Source: Grammothele lineata (Eukaryota; Basidiomycota; Agaricomycetes; Polyporales; Polyporaceae). From it: DNA of 64,000 bases. The position numbers and the translations under genes are program-made. This document shows, piece by piece, positions 12,901 through 24,246 of the stretch; position 1 is the stretch's first letter, and each line of letters starts with the position of its first letter. The notes beneath the pieces are model-generated. The model worked only from the letters and a program-made list of their open reading frames with translations, had not been told where the DNA came from and did not search any database. Location: assembly GCA_002150815.3 (NCBI GenBank), contig NDFF03000387.1, positions 124,001 to 188,000 on the forward strand, given 5' to 3'.

Positions 12901-13193
12901 AGGCACCAGAGCCTAGGCCGCGCCCTTCGGTGATCGACGGTACACAACGGTCCAGCGTTTCCTATGGCGCGCAGCCCAACACTTCCTTTACAACTATGCC
13001 TATTCCAGTTGGCACGCAAGAGGAAGCTGGACTCGAAAGAGGGACGTTGGGAACGGAGGGGGAATGTATCACTGCGGCAGAAGATTCGTCGGCGATGTGG
13101 GCGCGCGTGCCGGCTACATTCGGGTGGGAGGAGTGGTCCGCGTTCGCTAGTGAAGTGGAAGGTTCGCGCCACGGTGCACAAGCGCAGGATTGA
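9991..13193 (+). CDS. Zn2Cys6 fungal-specific transcription factor, copy 2
   Basis: Tandem paralog of the gene at 355-3707, same strand and same exon layout. The start at 9991 (MSAPALAHTSEDG) leads into KRRKLERACDYCRRKK; an intron from 10101 to about 10155 is removed to give KIKCDGSQQPDNRCSRC and a sixth Cys in RTECTY, a complete C6 cluster. The dimerisation helix (YVENMEKRMHKMQQLLKK) follows near 10372. The PF04082-type middle contains LLEALVNAYFREINIFTPLL near 10889-10948 and APLNVGISMGLEMGAHRKR near 11318-11370. The C-terminal VPATFGWEEW motif is shared with copy 1. The N-terminal arm before the zinc cluster and the Pro/Ser-rich stretch near 12610-13000 differ most between copies. Likely nuclear; target genes unknown. 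Next + strand neighbour is the GMC oxidoreductase. Confidence 0.87.
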
Positions 13194-14226
13194 GATGTTC
13201 CGAGGTACTAGCGTCGGAAGCTATGATTTTGATCGTGTTGTATTGCCATGAACATCTATATATGAGATGATCATAAGGGGAACGTAGCAAAAGCGATAGA
13301 TGTAAGTCTTAAGTGAACGTTCTGGAGGTGTGGCGATGTCAAAACCTGTCCTTGAGTATTGTGCGATATCGGCCGCAATGGTTCCAGGACACCCGCCATT
13401 TACAAGTGACGTCACTAATTCAAGACCCACGTGCTGAGTAATCACACCGTTGCCCGAGACGCCCGACGACGACGATGCGAGCGCCCAGTAGCATTTTCAA
13501 CTTTGAACAACTTCAACGTGCAGACGGATACTACAAGCGCACTTTCCGGCTTGTATCGTCCCCGAGGGCGAGACCCGCTCCTCCTTTGCGCCATAGAGTC
13601 ATTATCACGCGTCACTCAGCATGTTCTATTTGCAACGGACCGGCGAGTCGTGGCCTTCCCGAGAAGAGCAAGTACTGTAAGCACGGGATTTGATGTACCA
13701 CTTCAAGAACTCCACTCACAGACCTTGTCATCAGCTGCTGAGTCGAGAACACGCCCGAATTGCGCTCACATATAATCCATATGCATCTGGGTGATACAGC
13801 GCGCTTCGGCTGGCCATTCTGCCGCTACCATGCGCCTCAAATTCTATGGTCAAACCGCGAACGCCTAGGACCTCGCGCCACAAGATCCTCCACCGGGTGC
13901 ACACATGCAAATGTCGAAACTCCATAAAGTAAAGTTTCGCTCCTCAAACCCGGGCCTCCGCATATGGCTCATTGCCATGTTGTGCTCCCGGTAGGCCTAT
14001 GTCGTATTCTTGCCTCCTTCTCGAGCTCATCGTACGAAATTCATGAAGCCGTATGTCGCCGCTGAATAGAGAGAAAGCGCACCAGACTGTGTTTTACCCG
14101 GGAAATAGTTCAGTAGTTCTTGGTTGCTCTTTCAGCGCCCTCAACAGCCTGTGCCTTATAACCATCCGCCAGCGGTCAAGGTGGGCAGAACAGTCATCTC
14201 CAGCATCAGGCACTTGCAGAACACTC
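13194..14226. other. Intergenic, no gene recognised
   Basis: About 1 kb between the second transcription factor and the GMC oxidoreductase, both on the + strand. Only short frames without family features are present. The last 200 bp should contain the GMC promoter; no clear TATA box stands out. Confidence 0.4.
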
Positions 14227-16916
14227 ATGCGTCTTTTCTTCGCTCTTCTACTAGCCCTCGCTGGCTCCGTTGAATCTCTTGCGCTAGGGGCCTTAGACCG
14301 CTGCCCAGACACAACCACTGCCGAGTACGACTATGTCGTAGTCGGAGCGGGTGCTGGCGGAGGTCCCCTTGCTGCTCGTCTGGCCGAATCCGGCTTCACC
14401 GGTCAGTCATAGCACTGTTTCCTTGCGCGGCCTCTCTGATTCACGCCATGCAGTGCTTGTCGTTGATGTTGGTCACGACGTCGACAACTTCAACACTACT
14501 CTCCCAGCTTATGAAGGTCGCGTCATTGAAGGTCAGCTATTCGTCAATCTCAAGCGCGTCGAACTTGAATATCTCACTAAATCGTCTCTCGCTTTGTGTC
14601 TACAGACCCTCAGATTGAGCTAAACTATACGGAAAATGAATACCCGCCTGGCTTCCAGTTCCAGAGGAACGACATGTGGTGAGCTCGCAGAACCTCGCAA
14701 ACGTCTGTGCGTTCACTTAAGATCGAGCGCCATGCTAGGTACCCGCGGGGTCGCGCGATCGGCGGCTCCGCCCTACACAATGCTGTCGTCAATCTCGTCA
14801 CGAACACACGAGCTGACTTTGCCGCCCTGGAGTCCATGTTCGGTGACTCGTGGTCGCTTGACAACATGTGGGACTTCTTCAGATTGATAGAGAAGAACGA
14901 GTACATACCTTCCAGCCCTGACCATGGTTACGCTGGCTGGATGGAAACCAACACGATCCCCGTATCGATCCTAGAAAATCCCATGTTTGCGGGTACGTCA
15001 TTTCCCCCTTTATCGCATATTTCCGCGCTCTCAGCTTGTGTATCAGACCCCCAACTCCTTCTCATCACTGGGGCGCTTCTCCAAGCCGCTCCGAACATCC
15101 TCGATATCAACAACAAAACCAACATCGACGCCACCGGAGTCTCGCTGGCCAGCAACACCATCGGAGTAAATAACACCAGGTCCAGCGTCCGCCAGCGGCT
15201 GCTTGCGGTCCAGAACGCCGCTTCAGGTCGTCTTCAGTTTGCGCTGGACACACTGACGACGAAAGTGCTACTCTGTCAGGATGTCGGCATGGCGAAGCCG
15301 CAGGCGTATGGCGTGGAGATTGCGCCTGGTGCTGGATTGCCTGTTCAGCTGAACTTCGAAGGGAAGCAAGACTTGAAGACCGAACAGGTGCTTGTGAAAC
15401 TGGAGGTTATCGTTTCGGCCGGAGTATTCCAAACACCACAGCTGGTACGTTCCGCGTCTTTTCATAATTACTCAACGATCACCCCTTTGACACTTTTTTC
15501 ATATCGACTCCAGCTCATGGTGAGTGTATGTTCTCTCAGATTTGACGTACTAGGAGTAACGACAAGTCGCTAGCTATCCGGAATAGGTTCGTTGGTGGAG
15601 TCTCATTATGCGCCGTACGTTCGATTGAACGACGGATTATTAGGCGACAGTGAACATATCAGTTCCATGGGCATCGAACCGGTTGTGAACCTTACAGGTG
15701 TTGGTCTCAACCTTCAAGGTATGTTCAAACCTTCTCACGATGTGCTCGATCTATTAATGACCGAAATACAGATAATGACGAGCTCTCGACCATCTGGCTG
15801 CTCAAAGAGAACTATACTCTGTTCGACAACTGTACATTCGGCTCCGATCCTAGCACCGACCCGTGCCTGCAATTCTGGCTCGATTCCAACCACCAGAATC
15901 TGTACGCGATTGGCCCGGTCGTATTTCACATGCCGTACAAGACAAATGATAGCCTCGAGGATCCTGACATGGATCTCTATTGGGTTCCTGGAGACTTTCC
16001 AAGCTTCATTCACGGTACGTTCTTCCCCTCGCGATTCCATCATTGGCGCGGCGTAACTGATCTCGGTGTTTCCTGGGTCTATTCCGTCGACACAGGCGTC
16101 GGTGAATTGTTCGCCGAGACGCATAACGCGTTGACTGCGGTGGCACTTCGTGCGCACCCCTCTTCGCGCGGTACCGTCCGCCTAACCGGGTCTCATCCGC
16201 AAGACTTCCTAAACATCAGTAAAGAGCACTTCCAGGCCCCGGGAGGAGCGACGGACGTCGCTGCTCTCCGCGATGCCGTGAAGCGGGTCCGGTCGATAGT
16301 CGAGAACTCGATCATGGCACCTGCCATCGAAAGAGAGATCTTCCCGGGCTCTAACTTCACTACCGACGAGCAGCTCGACGAGCATGTCTTCGAGAACGTG
16401 TTTGGTCAGTTCTCATTACGGAGCATATCCATGCTATGTAAGTGGACGCTGAAAGACGGTCTGATCACACAGGCCACCACGCTTGCTGTACAGCCAAGAT
16501 GGGCACAGACGACGGTATGTGGGTTGAAACGTTGAAGCTCTCTTTCTATTTAATCTCATAGCCTTCTCTAGACCCCTTTGCCGTCATCGATGGTAATTTT
16601 AGTGTCCGCGGTGTGTCAAACCTTCGCGTGGTCGATATCAGCGTCTGGCCGAATGTGCCAGGCTTCTTCCCGACGACGCCTACGTACATGGTGCGCCTAC
16701 TCTTGCCATTCTCATTCCGGGCCTCCTAGATTACTCACGCATTATCATCGTCACTCTTTCAAATGACAGGTGTCTGAGAAGGCCGCAGGAGTGATCATCG
16801 CTGCCGCGAACGGAACGGTTGTAACTGGGCCGACGAACGCGACCTTCGTGAATCACACGGCGGGTGCATTGGAGGCGATTGTCTCGATTCTTGCTGAGGT
16901 AGGTATTTCGGCGTAA
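14227..16916 (+). CDS. Secreted GMC oxidoreductase (aryl-alcohol/choline dehydrogenase-like)
   Basis: An FAD-dependent alcohol or sugar oxidase/dehydrogenase, predicted extracellular. The start at 14227 gives a signal peptide (MRLFFALLLALAGSVESLA). The ADP-binding fold follows (YVVVGAGAGGGPLAARLAE, 14334-14391), then GMC signature 1 (YPRGRAIGGSALHNAVV near 14740) and signature 2 (QTPQLLMLSGIGD). Signature 2 is assembled from four exons, two of them tiny: 15514-15519 (6 nt, encodes LM) and 15574-15586 (13 nt). The C-terminal catalytic part is GHHACCTAKMG, spliced from near 16406 and 16474, then NLRVVDISVWPNVPGF and PTYMVSEKAAG. The position usually holding the second catalytic His/Asn after PG reads Phe. 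The other motifs are intact. About ten introns. It follows the second Zn2Cys6 factor. The substrate cannot be told from sequence. Confidence 0.88.
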
Positions 16917-18269
16917 TTGTCGAGGATCGATACGAAAAGGTGTGTGGCACAGAAGCTCGGAACGCCATTGTAATCTTAGTTGGAACTTTCAGAAGGCAGA
17001 TCACGTTTCAGGGTTAACTTGAGTTTGTCCCATCCGTGGCAGCAGCGGTCTGTTAATGGTCTCCTCCAACGATCGCGTTCTGCATTTGCTGTGAACATAA
17101 TTTCCTGCGATCCCTCCAGTTTCATCTTATCTGTTCGAGTACTTACCAGGATTGTATAACCGAATATCATAGTGATACGTTCGCTTGAAGCGTGATAACT
17201 AGCGTCCCAGTGGCCTGACTTTCTGATGGCTCTCCGAGTCATCGTGCCGGAACATGGATCCTGTGTCTTAGCATTCTTTTTTTTGAATCATGTAATGTAT
17301 CGTATCCCGTCTTCCGCTACACTACGGGACCCGCGGCAGAGCCAGGGCGGGCGGGTGTCTTAGCATTCAGCGTGTGAAAAAGTGACTGCAAAGTTGGGGT
17401 GATTGACTGAGGTCGCCGCAGGCACCGGTTGCCCATACCCTGCCTGTGCCCGAGGCCCCGATCGCGTAGAGATTTGGAGCACCTGAGCAAGTTCACAAAC
17501 GGCTGCCACATGGCGCATACTATCCTGCACTCCCCGGCACCTTGCAGCCGGGGTGCTCTTTGTGAAAGGCCATGTTTGCAACGGGGGGAGTTAGTATCGG
17601 TGTAGGTGTATGAGGTTGCCAACCGGACGAGTTTGAAGGGACTCTCAGTAGTCCGGGCCACTAGCCTGTGCACTTGCTTGGCTGTTGATATCGAAACTCC
17701 GACATAAAATGCCTGCGTCGGAGAAAAGCGGACTTAGAGCATGACGTAAATACATACAAGCGCCGAACGGCTTCGACAAGAGTCCTATCCGAGGTTACTA
17801 TATCCTTCCACCAATCTTCCTCACCGGCGGTGGAACAGTACAAGTGCCAGGCGTCAAACGATAGGGTTCTCATACTAGCTCTCATATGCCTCGGCCAAGT
17901 TCGCTGGCGCTTCTAACTTACACTGGTCGAACCGGTCTAGAGTCACATCAGGCATGTCCGTTGCCAGGTGGCCACTGTGTATTCGGAGCGACAGTGGGTT
18001 TGCCCAACTCAGTCGAGGGTCGGATGAAGATCGCGCGTATTCTATTGCGATCAAGGGCCCGTTCTTCAAATCCTCGAAGAAGCGACAACGTTGCCAAGTT
18101 TCCTGCATCCAGGCTCCAGCGCCTCGAACCCGCCTCGCTTAAAGTTTAGCTCAGACACCCGAAACTCGCTCCCGACCGTATACTTAAAAAGCTCCATCTG
18201 GTGTGTGCATATCCCTTTCAGGTCTGACTTGTCTCCCCACCTCCGAGTCTCGGTTTTCTCGCTCGCACG
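16917..18269. other. Intergenic, no gene recognised
   Basis: About 1.35 kb downstream of the GMC gene and upstream of the 7-TM gene. Several short frames on the - strand show no family motif or credible splice structure. A TATACTTAAAAAG element near 18178-18190 lies about 80-90 bp before the next start codon and may be its core promoter. Confidence 0.4.
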
Positions 18270-19841
18270 ATGAGTGATAAACAAGGGCTCAGCGTACAGA
18301 AGGCAGAGGTGAGATATATTTTGTCTTCTGTGACGGTCTGTTTATGACTCAATCGTGCTCGCGCTAGCTCATCGCACTCATTGTTGAATGTCTGTTCTTG
18401 GGCACCTTCACCGTCCTGTACGGAATTTCAGCATGGGTGCTGCTCCTCAGGCAGAGGAACGGAGACAAGACGGGATTCCACGTAGCGCTGTTCGTAACGT
18501 CCACCTTGATGTGGCTTCTGTCCGTGGTGGTGCGTCTACTTCGCAGTTGCTTCAACACATACTCAATGTTCATCTCATATTATCAGCATCTAGGAATAGA
18601 TGCTCATAGGTCGATGGTCGCCTTTGGCCACGACTCGGGAGTACCGTTGACTACGTTTAGCTACTTCACCGCCCTGGGTGAATCTACGCATATTGCAAAG
18701 AACGTGGTATTTATCACCATGACTCTTATGGGTGATGTCTTTGTGGTGCGAATCTTGTACCAATCTCTTCACATCGGTCCTCGTACCGACTGGAAAATTA
18801 GGCGTACCGGCTTTGGATCGTGTGGAATCGGGTATGGTGGATTGTAGCACTACCCGTGCTCCTCATCGTCGGCACCGCAAGTGAGTCTTCCTGATATCGT
18901 ACCTAACCCAGCTTCTGACCCGAACCTACTATGTAGTCGGAGGATACGTCACTTGCTACAAGTTCTCGCTTGTGACAAGTACCGCATCACTACAGTCAAG
19001 CAACTTCCAGCAGTGGATTCTCTCATTCTTTGCGTTATCCCTAGCGACGAACGTCCTCTGTACCCGTGAGTAGTCCGCAGTTGCTCCGTGTGATAGCCAC
19101 CTCTTCGCCTCGCCCAAGGAGCGGCGTCGGCCCCGCCCCCGAAGGCGCCGCGGGCGGGATGATCTTTCTTTGGCATTCTTCCTTCGTACCCTTTCCCAGT
19201 GATTGCGGCCATCATGATCTCTAGCGTTCTGCGCTATCTCCGCTAGAGACTTCCACTGTGGAAACCGGGCCCTGAGCTTGACCCTAGCTAACGCCTGCTT
19301 CCCAGTACTCATCGCAGGACGCATCGTCTGGGCAAACCGCCGTGCCTCGCGTGACTATCGTGTCAACACATTCAACTCCTCCGCTACCCGCTGGAGCATC
19401 ATCGACGTACTCATACAATCCGCCGCGATCTACTCGTCCGCGCTTGTGTCCTTGCTCGCGCTATATGTGCAGGACTCGAATGCACAGTACATCTGCCTCG
19501 ACCTCATTCAACCTCTTGTCGTGCGTCTCTGCCCACTTCTCGCATAATGGCACATTCACTCATCGCCGTACGGCATTTTTTATACGCAGGGCATAACCTC
19601 CACGGTTATCATGATTCGTATCGGCCTTGGCCACACGCTCGACGGCGCGGGCGGCGCTCGCCGCGGCTATAAGCCCGATTCAGGCCCTGGCTTGAGCTCA
19701 GGCGCTGTGAGTTACCAGCTCCGTCCCGTCGCCATCGCGGTTGTTGTCAGCCGCGAAGACGACAGGGGAAGCATTGATGCTCTCGATCCCAAGCGTACCG
19801 AGCAGGAGGACATCGAGGCCGCAAAGCCTCCATCAATGTGA
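18270..19841 (+). CDS. Seven-transmembrane protein of the basidiomycete-specific type
   Basis: A multi-pass membrane protein of unknown function; such proteins are greatly expanded in mushrooms. Six or so exons give about 350 residues. The start (MSDKQGLSVQKAE) precedes an intron, then hydrophobic helices follow: LIALIVECLFLGTFTVLYG, VALFVTSTLMWLLSVV, a loop with STHIAKNVVF, the characteristic DVFVAYRLWIVWNRVWW segment made by splicing near 18743-18800, ALPVLLIVGTA, WILSFFALSLATNVLC, the LIAGRIVWANRR boundary and a last pair around 19395-19640. The cytosolic tail is polar and ends KPPSM. DVFVAYRLWIVW is the segment that marks this family in agaricomycetes. It is not a recognisable STE3 pheromone receptor. 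All exon joins stay in frame. Confidence 0.8.
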
Positions 19842-20455
19842 TGACGCGGCTTCGGACCCCGCCGATTCCGCCTGGTGAGCTTGGCGGTTCCACCATACGT
19901 CAACCACTAGACCGGGCCGGTGGCTAACCGTGTTCGAGGTGCGGGCTGCGTGTCCTGGATATGTGCGGGCTTGTAATGCTACACACGGTTATATCTTTCT
20001 GACTCTGATTCCATCGTTCTTCGTTTGGGGTTATACGAGGAGGATTATATTGTTGTGCATTCGTGTGTAGAGGCTATTATACTCATCTGCTAATGAGAGA
20101 ACTTCAAAGCCACCCGTTTCTACTACATTCACTACTCAATCTCGGCTCCAATGAATATAGTTCTCCTCAGCGGGCGACTGCAGCACGTCGGTGCTCGATG
20201 CTCGATCATAAATTTCCCCAGTATCTTGCAGCATCGCTACCATTCGCTCAATCCATCAGCAGCAGCGGAGCTCGTATTCTGGTCCATGATGATCCTGACA
20301 TAGATTAGCTGGAACCTGGCTCAAAATATCCCAACGTCTTTGGAGTGAAGAGTTTCGGGTATTGTACGGAGTTCGTGAAGAAATAAATAAGATCAATACA
20401 TGCACAGCGATATAAGTACTCGTAACGCATCCCAATCAGCCACTACCGGCCATTC
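19842..20455. other. Convergent intergenic region
   Basis: The 3' flanks of the 7-TM gene (+) and the second P450 (-). AT-rich stretches near 20390-20420 are compatible with 3' ends. No gene seen. Confidence 0.4.
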
Positions 20456-22601
20456 TCATGAATTCTGACACGACTCCCTGATAACCTGTGCCGCACGCTC
20501 TGAGCGGGGCGTGACCTCATACGGGTAGACTGTAGTATGTCTGTGGTAGGTACGTGTCAAAACGTCGTCGGAACATCCGATTGGCTACAAGGTACTCACG
20601 AGACAACACCCATCGCCGACGCCACATGTTCGAGCTTCCGGGGGTTGCCGTTCTCGTCCTTCGGCGGGCGGACGTTAAACGCGTGGAGCACAGACGCGAC
20701 GAGAATGAAAAGCGACGACTGCGCGAAGTACCGCCCTGGACATATCCTACAGCAAGACAGAACACAGCCGTCAGCGGTGATTACGATGACAGGATCAGTC
20801 CAAGATCCGGAGTCCAGGCGTACCTTCTGCCAAACCCGAACGCGAGGTCCATCGGGTCGCCATTGCTGGCGTCGAGGTTTCCGTTCCCGTCGAGGAAGCG
20901 CTCCGGGATGAACTGCTCTGGATCTGGGAAAGCCTCGGGGTCACGAGACATGCCCCTGGTACCAGGCCCCCTGTCAGCGACCTCCCTATATTCAGCCACC
21001 TGCAAAACGTAGCAACTTACCAGACATTCACGAGGACTACCGTCTCCCCGGGAATATACCACCCGCGGTACTCGTCGTCTGCAACTGCCCGATGAGGAAC
21101 GCCGATGGGGGTGACAACGTGCCAGCGCATCAACTCCTTGAGGAGCGCGCCGACGTATGGGAGGGAAGCGCGGTCGTTGAAGTTGGGCAGGCGGTCAGGA
21201 CCGACCACTCGGTCGAGTTCCTCTTGCGCCTTCTTCTGCACCTCGGGGAACATTGCCATTGCGAGCAGGAACGCCTGCATAGACGCATATGTCTAAAGGA
21301 TCATAGTTGGTCAGTACATGGTCAGTAAGAGAATAGGAGAGAACAAGAGACATACCGTATCAGAGCCCGCTATGCGAAGGGAGGAGATGTCAGCAATGAA
21401 ATGGTTTGCGGCGCGAAGGCCCTCACCAGCATAAATCATGATCGCAAGGTTCTTGATGAACGTCTCCAGATCCATCCCTCCTGCGCCTTTCAAGTCGAAG
21501 GAACTCGCGTCCTCAAGCAATCGCGAGACGAAGGAGTCGCGCCCGCTACCGGTCTGCTGGAATAGGCCGCTTTGTTCATCACCGTCTCATAGTGATCCAA
21601 AATTCAAAACAACTCACAATGCCATCTACTGACGCTGTATACAACTGGTTGAGGACATGGCGCAGGTAGACCTTAGATTCCGCCGCGAACGTCTTGAAGC
21701 CGGCATAGGGGAACCAGTCCGGTAGGTACCGCATCCATGGGAGAGCTTCTACAGGGAAGGATCCGGGTGTGGAGATAACCTCTCCAACAGCCGCAATTCG
21801 CTCGATCATCTTAAAGTATTGATCGTTGCCGGGGGTGATTTCGATACCATACGCCACCCGCATTAACGTCGACGCGAAGGAACTGCGTGGGGACGTTTTG
21901 TCAGCAGCAGGCTGGGAAGAACACACGGCCGCCAGAGGTAAGGCGCTCGGGGGTAATGTTAACGCACAACTTTACGTGGTCCACGACGTCACCGGGGGAC
22001 TGAAGAACCGCTGCGAGGAGCTTGTGGGCGGATACAAGCTGAATTGGCTCGAATTGGTGGACGGCCTCGGAGTTGAAGGACTGGTGGAACGCGCGGCGGT
22101 ACAACCGCCACCTGTTGCCGTAGTTTTCCAAGGAGAACATACAGTCCTGGCCGGTGCTGAGACAAGAGTCACTTATTACTCGATAAAGCGTGGACAAGGA
22201 CAACGACGCACAGCTCGCCCATGACTGACGGCGGTCGATCTGAGTAGTTCGCCGACCTTTTGTCGAGGAGGTCTCTTGCAGCTTGGTAGGATCCCAGGAT
22301 AAGCATAGAAGTTCCCAACACGTTGAGGTATACGACATCGCCTGTATTTGAGAAATCAATTTCCGGTCAAGTCACTCAGCCACTGCACTGAACACCGCTC
22401 ACCAAATCTCCTCGTCAGTTCCAGGAATTCGACCCCAAGGTGCTTCTTAGGCATGTCGAGGACATTGCCGATCAGCGGTAATGGCGCAGGTCCGGGAGGA
22501 AGATGAAGACGCTTTCTGCGCGCCTGCGTCTCCTTCAGAAGTAGGACGACGACAACTGCAGCTAACGCGTATGCCCACGGCGCGGTACTTTCGGGAAGCA
22601 T
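20456..22601 (-). CDS. Cytochrome P450 monooxygenase, copy 2 (CYP64-like clan)
   Basis: Haem-thiolate monooxygenase, paralog of the P450 at 6477-8612. The N-terminus from 22601 is a membrane anchor (PWAYALAAVVVVLLLKE) with hinge LPPGPAPLPLIGN. Then come SANYSDRPPSVMGEL, RRAFHQSFNSEA, helix I AAGSDTT joined across introns near 21280-21430, the ExxR helix (LKELMRWH near 21135), PERF, and FGFGRR joined to ICPGRYFAQSSLF with the Cys ligand near 20750. The final exon, spliced from about 20529, reads SHTTVYPYEVTPRSERAAQV and stops at 20456; this fits the P450 C-terminal signature better than reading through the donor. All motifs are present, about nine introns. Substrate unknown. It is convergent with the 7-TM gene, as copy 1 is with the GH32 gene. 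Confidence 0.92.
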
Positions 22602-24246
22602 GGCGACGGGATAAGATGTGACAGAGTGGGAGCTGCGTCGAGTGGAGGGAGGTATATCCGGTGACTTAGACGTTTATATGGTTCCTGCTGCAGTTCACTG
22701 CCCCATTCAGAGTTACGTTACGGAGGCGATTTCCGCGGTCAGTTGATAGTCGAACACGTATGGGCCTGGGAGCAGCGGGACGCGGCTTCGGAGCGCAATC
22801 GCACAGGGAGCGGCTTCGAATCCGTTTCCGGGGACAAGGCGGGCGTCCGAAATGAAGTGGACATGCCACGCGCACGACGCAGACGAGGGTGAGGTACATA
22901 ACAACCGTACACCGATGTTCGGAGCCTTTGTCGAACCTGGGTTTCTGGGCGTTGAAGCGGCTAAAAAAGGCAAACTGACAGGCGGTTGCAGGTAAAATCA
23001 GCGCTCGCTGCCCAAGTTTTCCTCGTCGAACCGTGGCGCACCTCGGGCCGCGCGGGTCTCCTCCGGCCTTTCCTCGTTCCTCCACTCCAGCTGGTCGTGT
23101 CCGACGACAGAAAACCTGGAACGAGTGAGCCGGCTACGCCGCACCCCTTGGTTTTCGGGCGGGGCCGCCGCGCATCCGCACGCTGAGTACGCGCACTCGC
23201 ATCAGAACGTGGCGGCTCCGAAGAAGTGGAAGGCCGCCCGAGATCCTCACACAGCCCTCCTCCGTCGTCATCTGAATGCGGGTTTGTCTGGGTTGGCATC
23301 CGATAGCAGCTCGCTGCTGAATTGTTGTGCCTTTGCTGACACAGGGTCCGGGCAGGCCCCGGCGTGTTGCGAGACGAGTCAAGGATAGGGTGCATCGCCA
23401 GTTTCTGCTTACATGTTTCATAGTCGGACTACCAGCCTTGATCACCGAGACCTGCGGGCTTGTCTTTAGTGCACCCATAATCACGGGTTATAAAAACCAA
23501 GCTCACTGTATCCTGCTCAGACTGCACGTTACAACGATCACTCAGATCCGAGGGCCGAGGTATGTCGAGGTCGATCCTTGATAGACTCGCGCACCGTGCG
23601 ATCACTGTGTACGTCGGGACCACACCCGACCGACCCCGAGCTCGGTCATAATATACTGAAATCCACCACGAGGCGGATCGTTAGGAACTTGACCATACAC
23701 TTGGGTAAGCAGACGCACCGCGCATATCAGCTCTAGACATAGTTTCTTCAGTGGAGATACGAAGGAGAGCGCTCGGGATGATATGAATGTCCTCCGCACC
23801 TCCTCCATCCACGCCTGACAATTCCGCCCGGGGAGCGATGGATCGCGCGCAACGCAGGCTGAGGGCTCGTCATCTTGCTTATCCCTGAGCGACCGGGCAT
23901 AAATACTCTATCAATCCACAAAATCAGCTCTGATCAGCTCCGGGGAATAGGAAGTATAACGTGGGCGCGCACCGTCACAGACGGCACTGAAGATGCTCAC
24001 ACAGGACGCCACAATCACGAGCTATGCCCGCCCTCGGACCTCGGCGTGCAGTCCGCCGCGGACTTGATTTGACGCACCTACACGCACACTCAGAGCATCG
24101 AAGCAGAAAGCACCTGAGAATTAAATTATTCATACAGACGATACCTTCCAGACCCAATCCCGGGACTCTACCACATCCCCTCTACATCCCACACAGCGCA
24201 ACCCTATCATACAGCAGCGCATTGCTCTACCCTCCCTGCCCCACAT
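22602..24246. other. Intergenic, no gene recognised
   Basis: About 1.6 kb between the 5' end of the second P450 and the 3' end of the phosphatase gene. Open frames on both strands are short, overlap each other and have no recognisable motif. Confidence 0.4.

Noticed and set aside
18270..19841. STE3-type pheromone receptor and hence a mating-type locus
   Set aside because: The helix pattern and the DVFVAYRLWIVW segment fit the expanded basidiomycete 7-TM family; no CAAX pheromone precursor or homeodomain pair is nearby.
355..22601. A classic secondary-metabolite biosynthetic cluster
   Set aside because: P450s, regulators and oxidoreductases are present, but no polyketide synthase, peptide synthetase, terpene cyclase or prenyltransferase was found, so a product pathway cannot be claimed.
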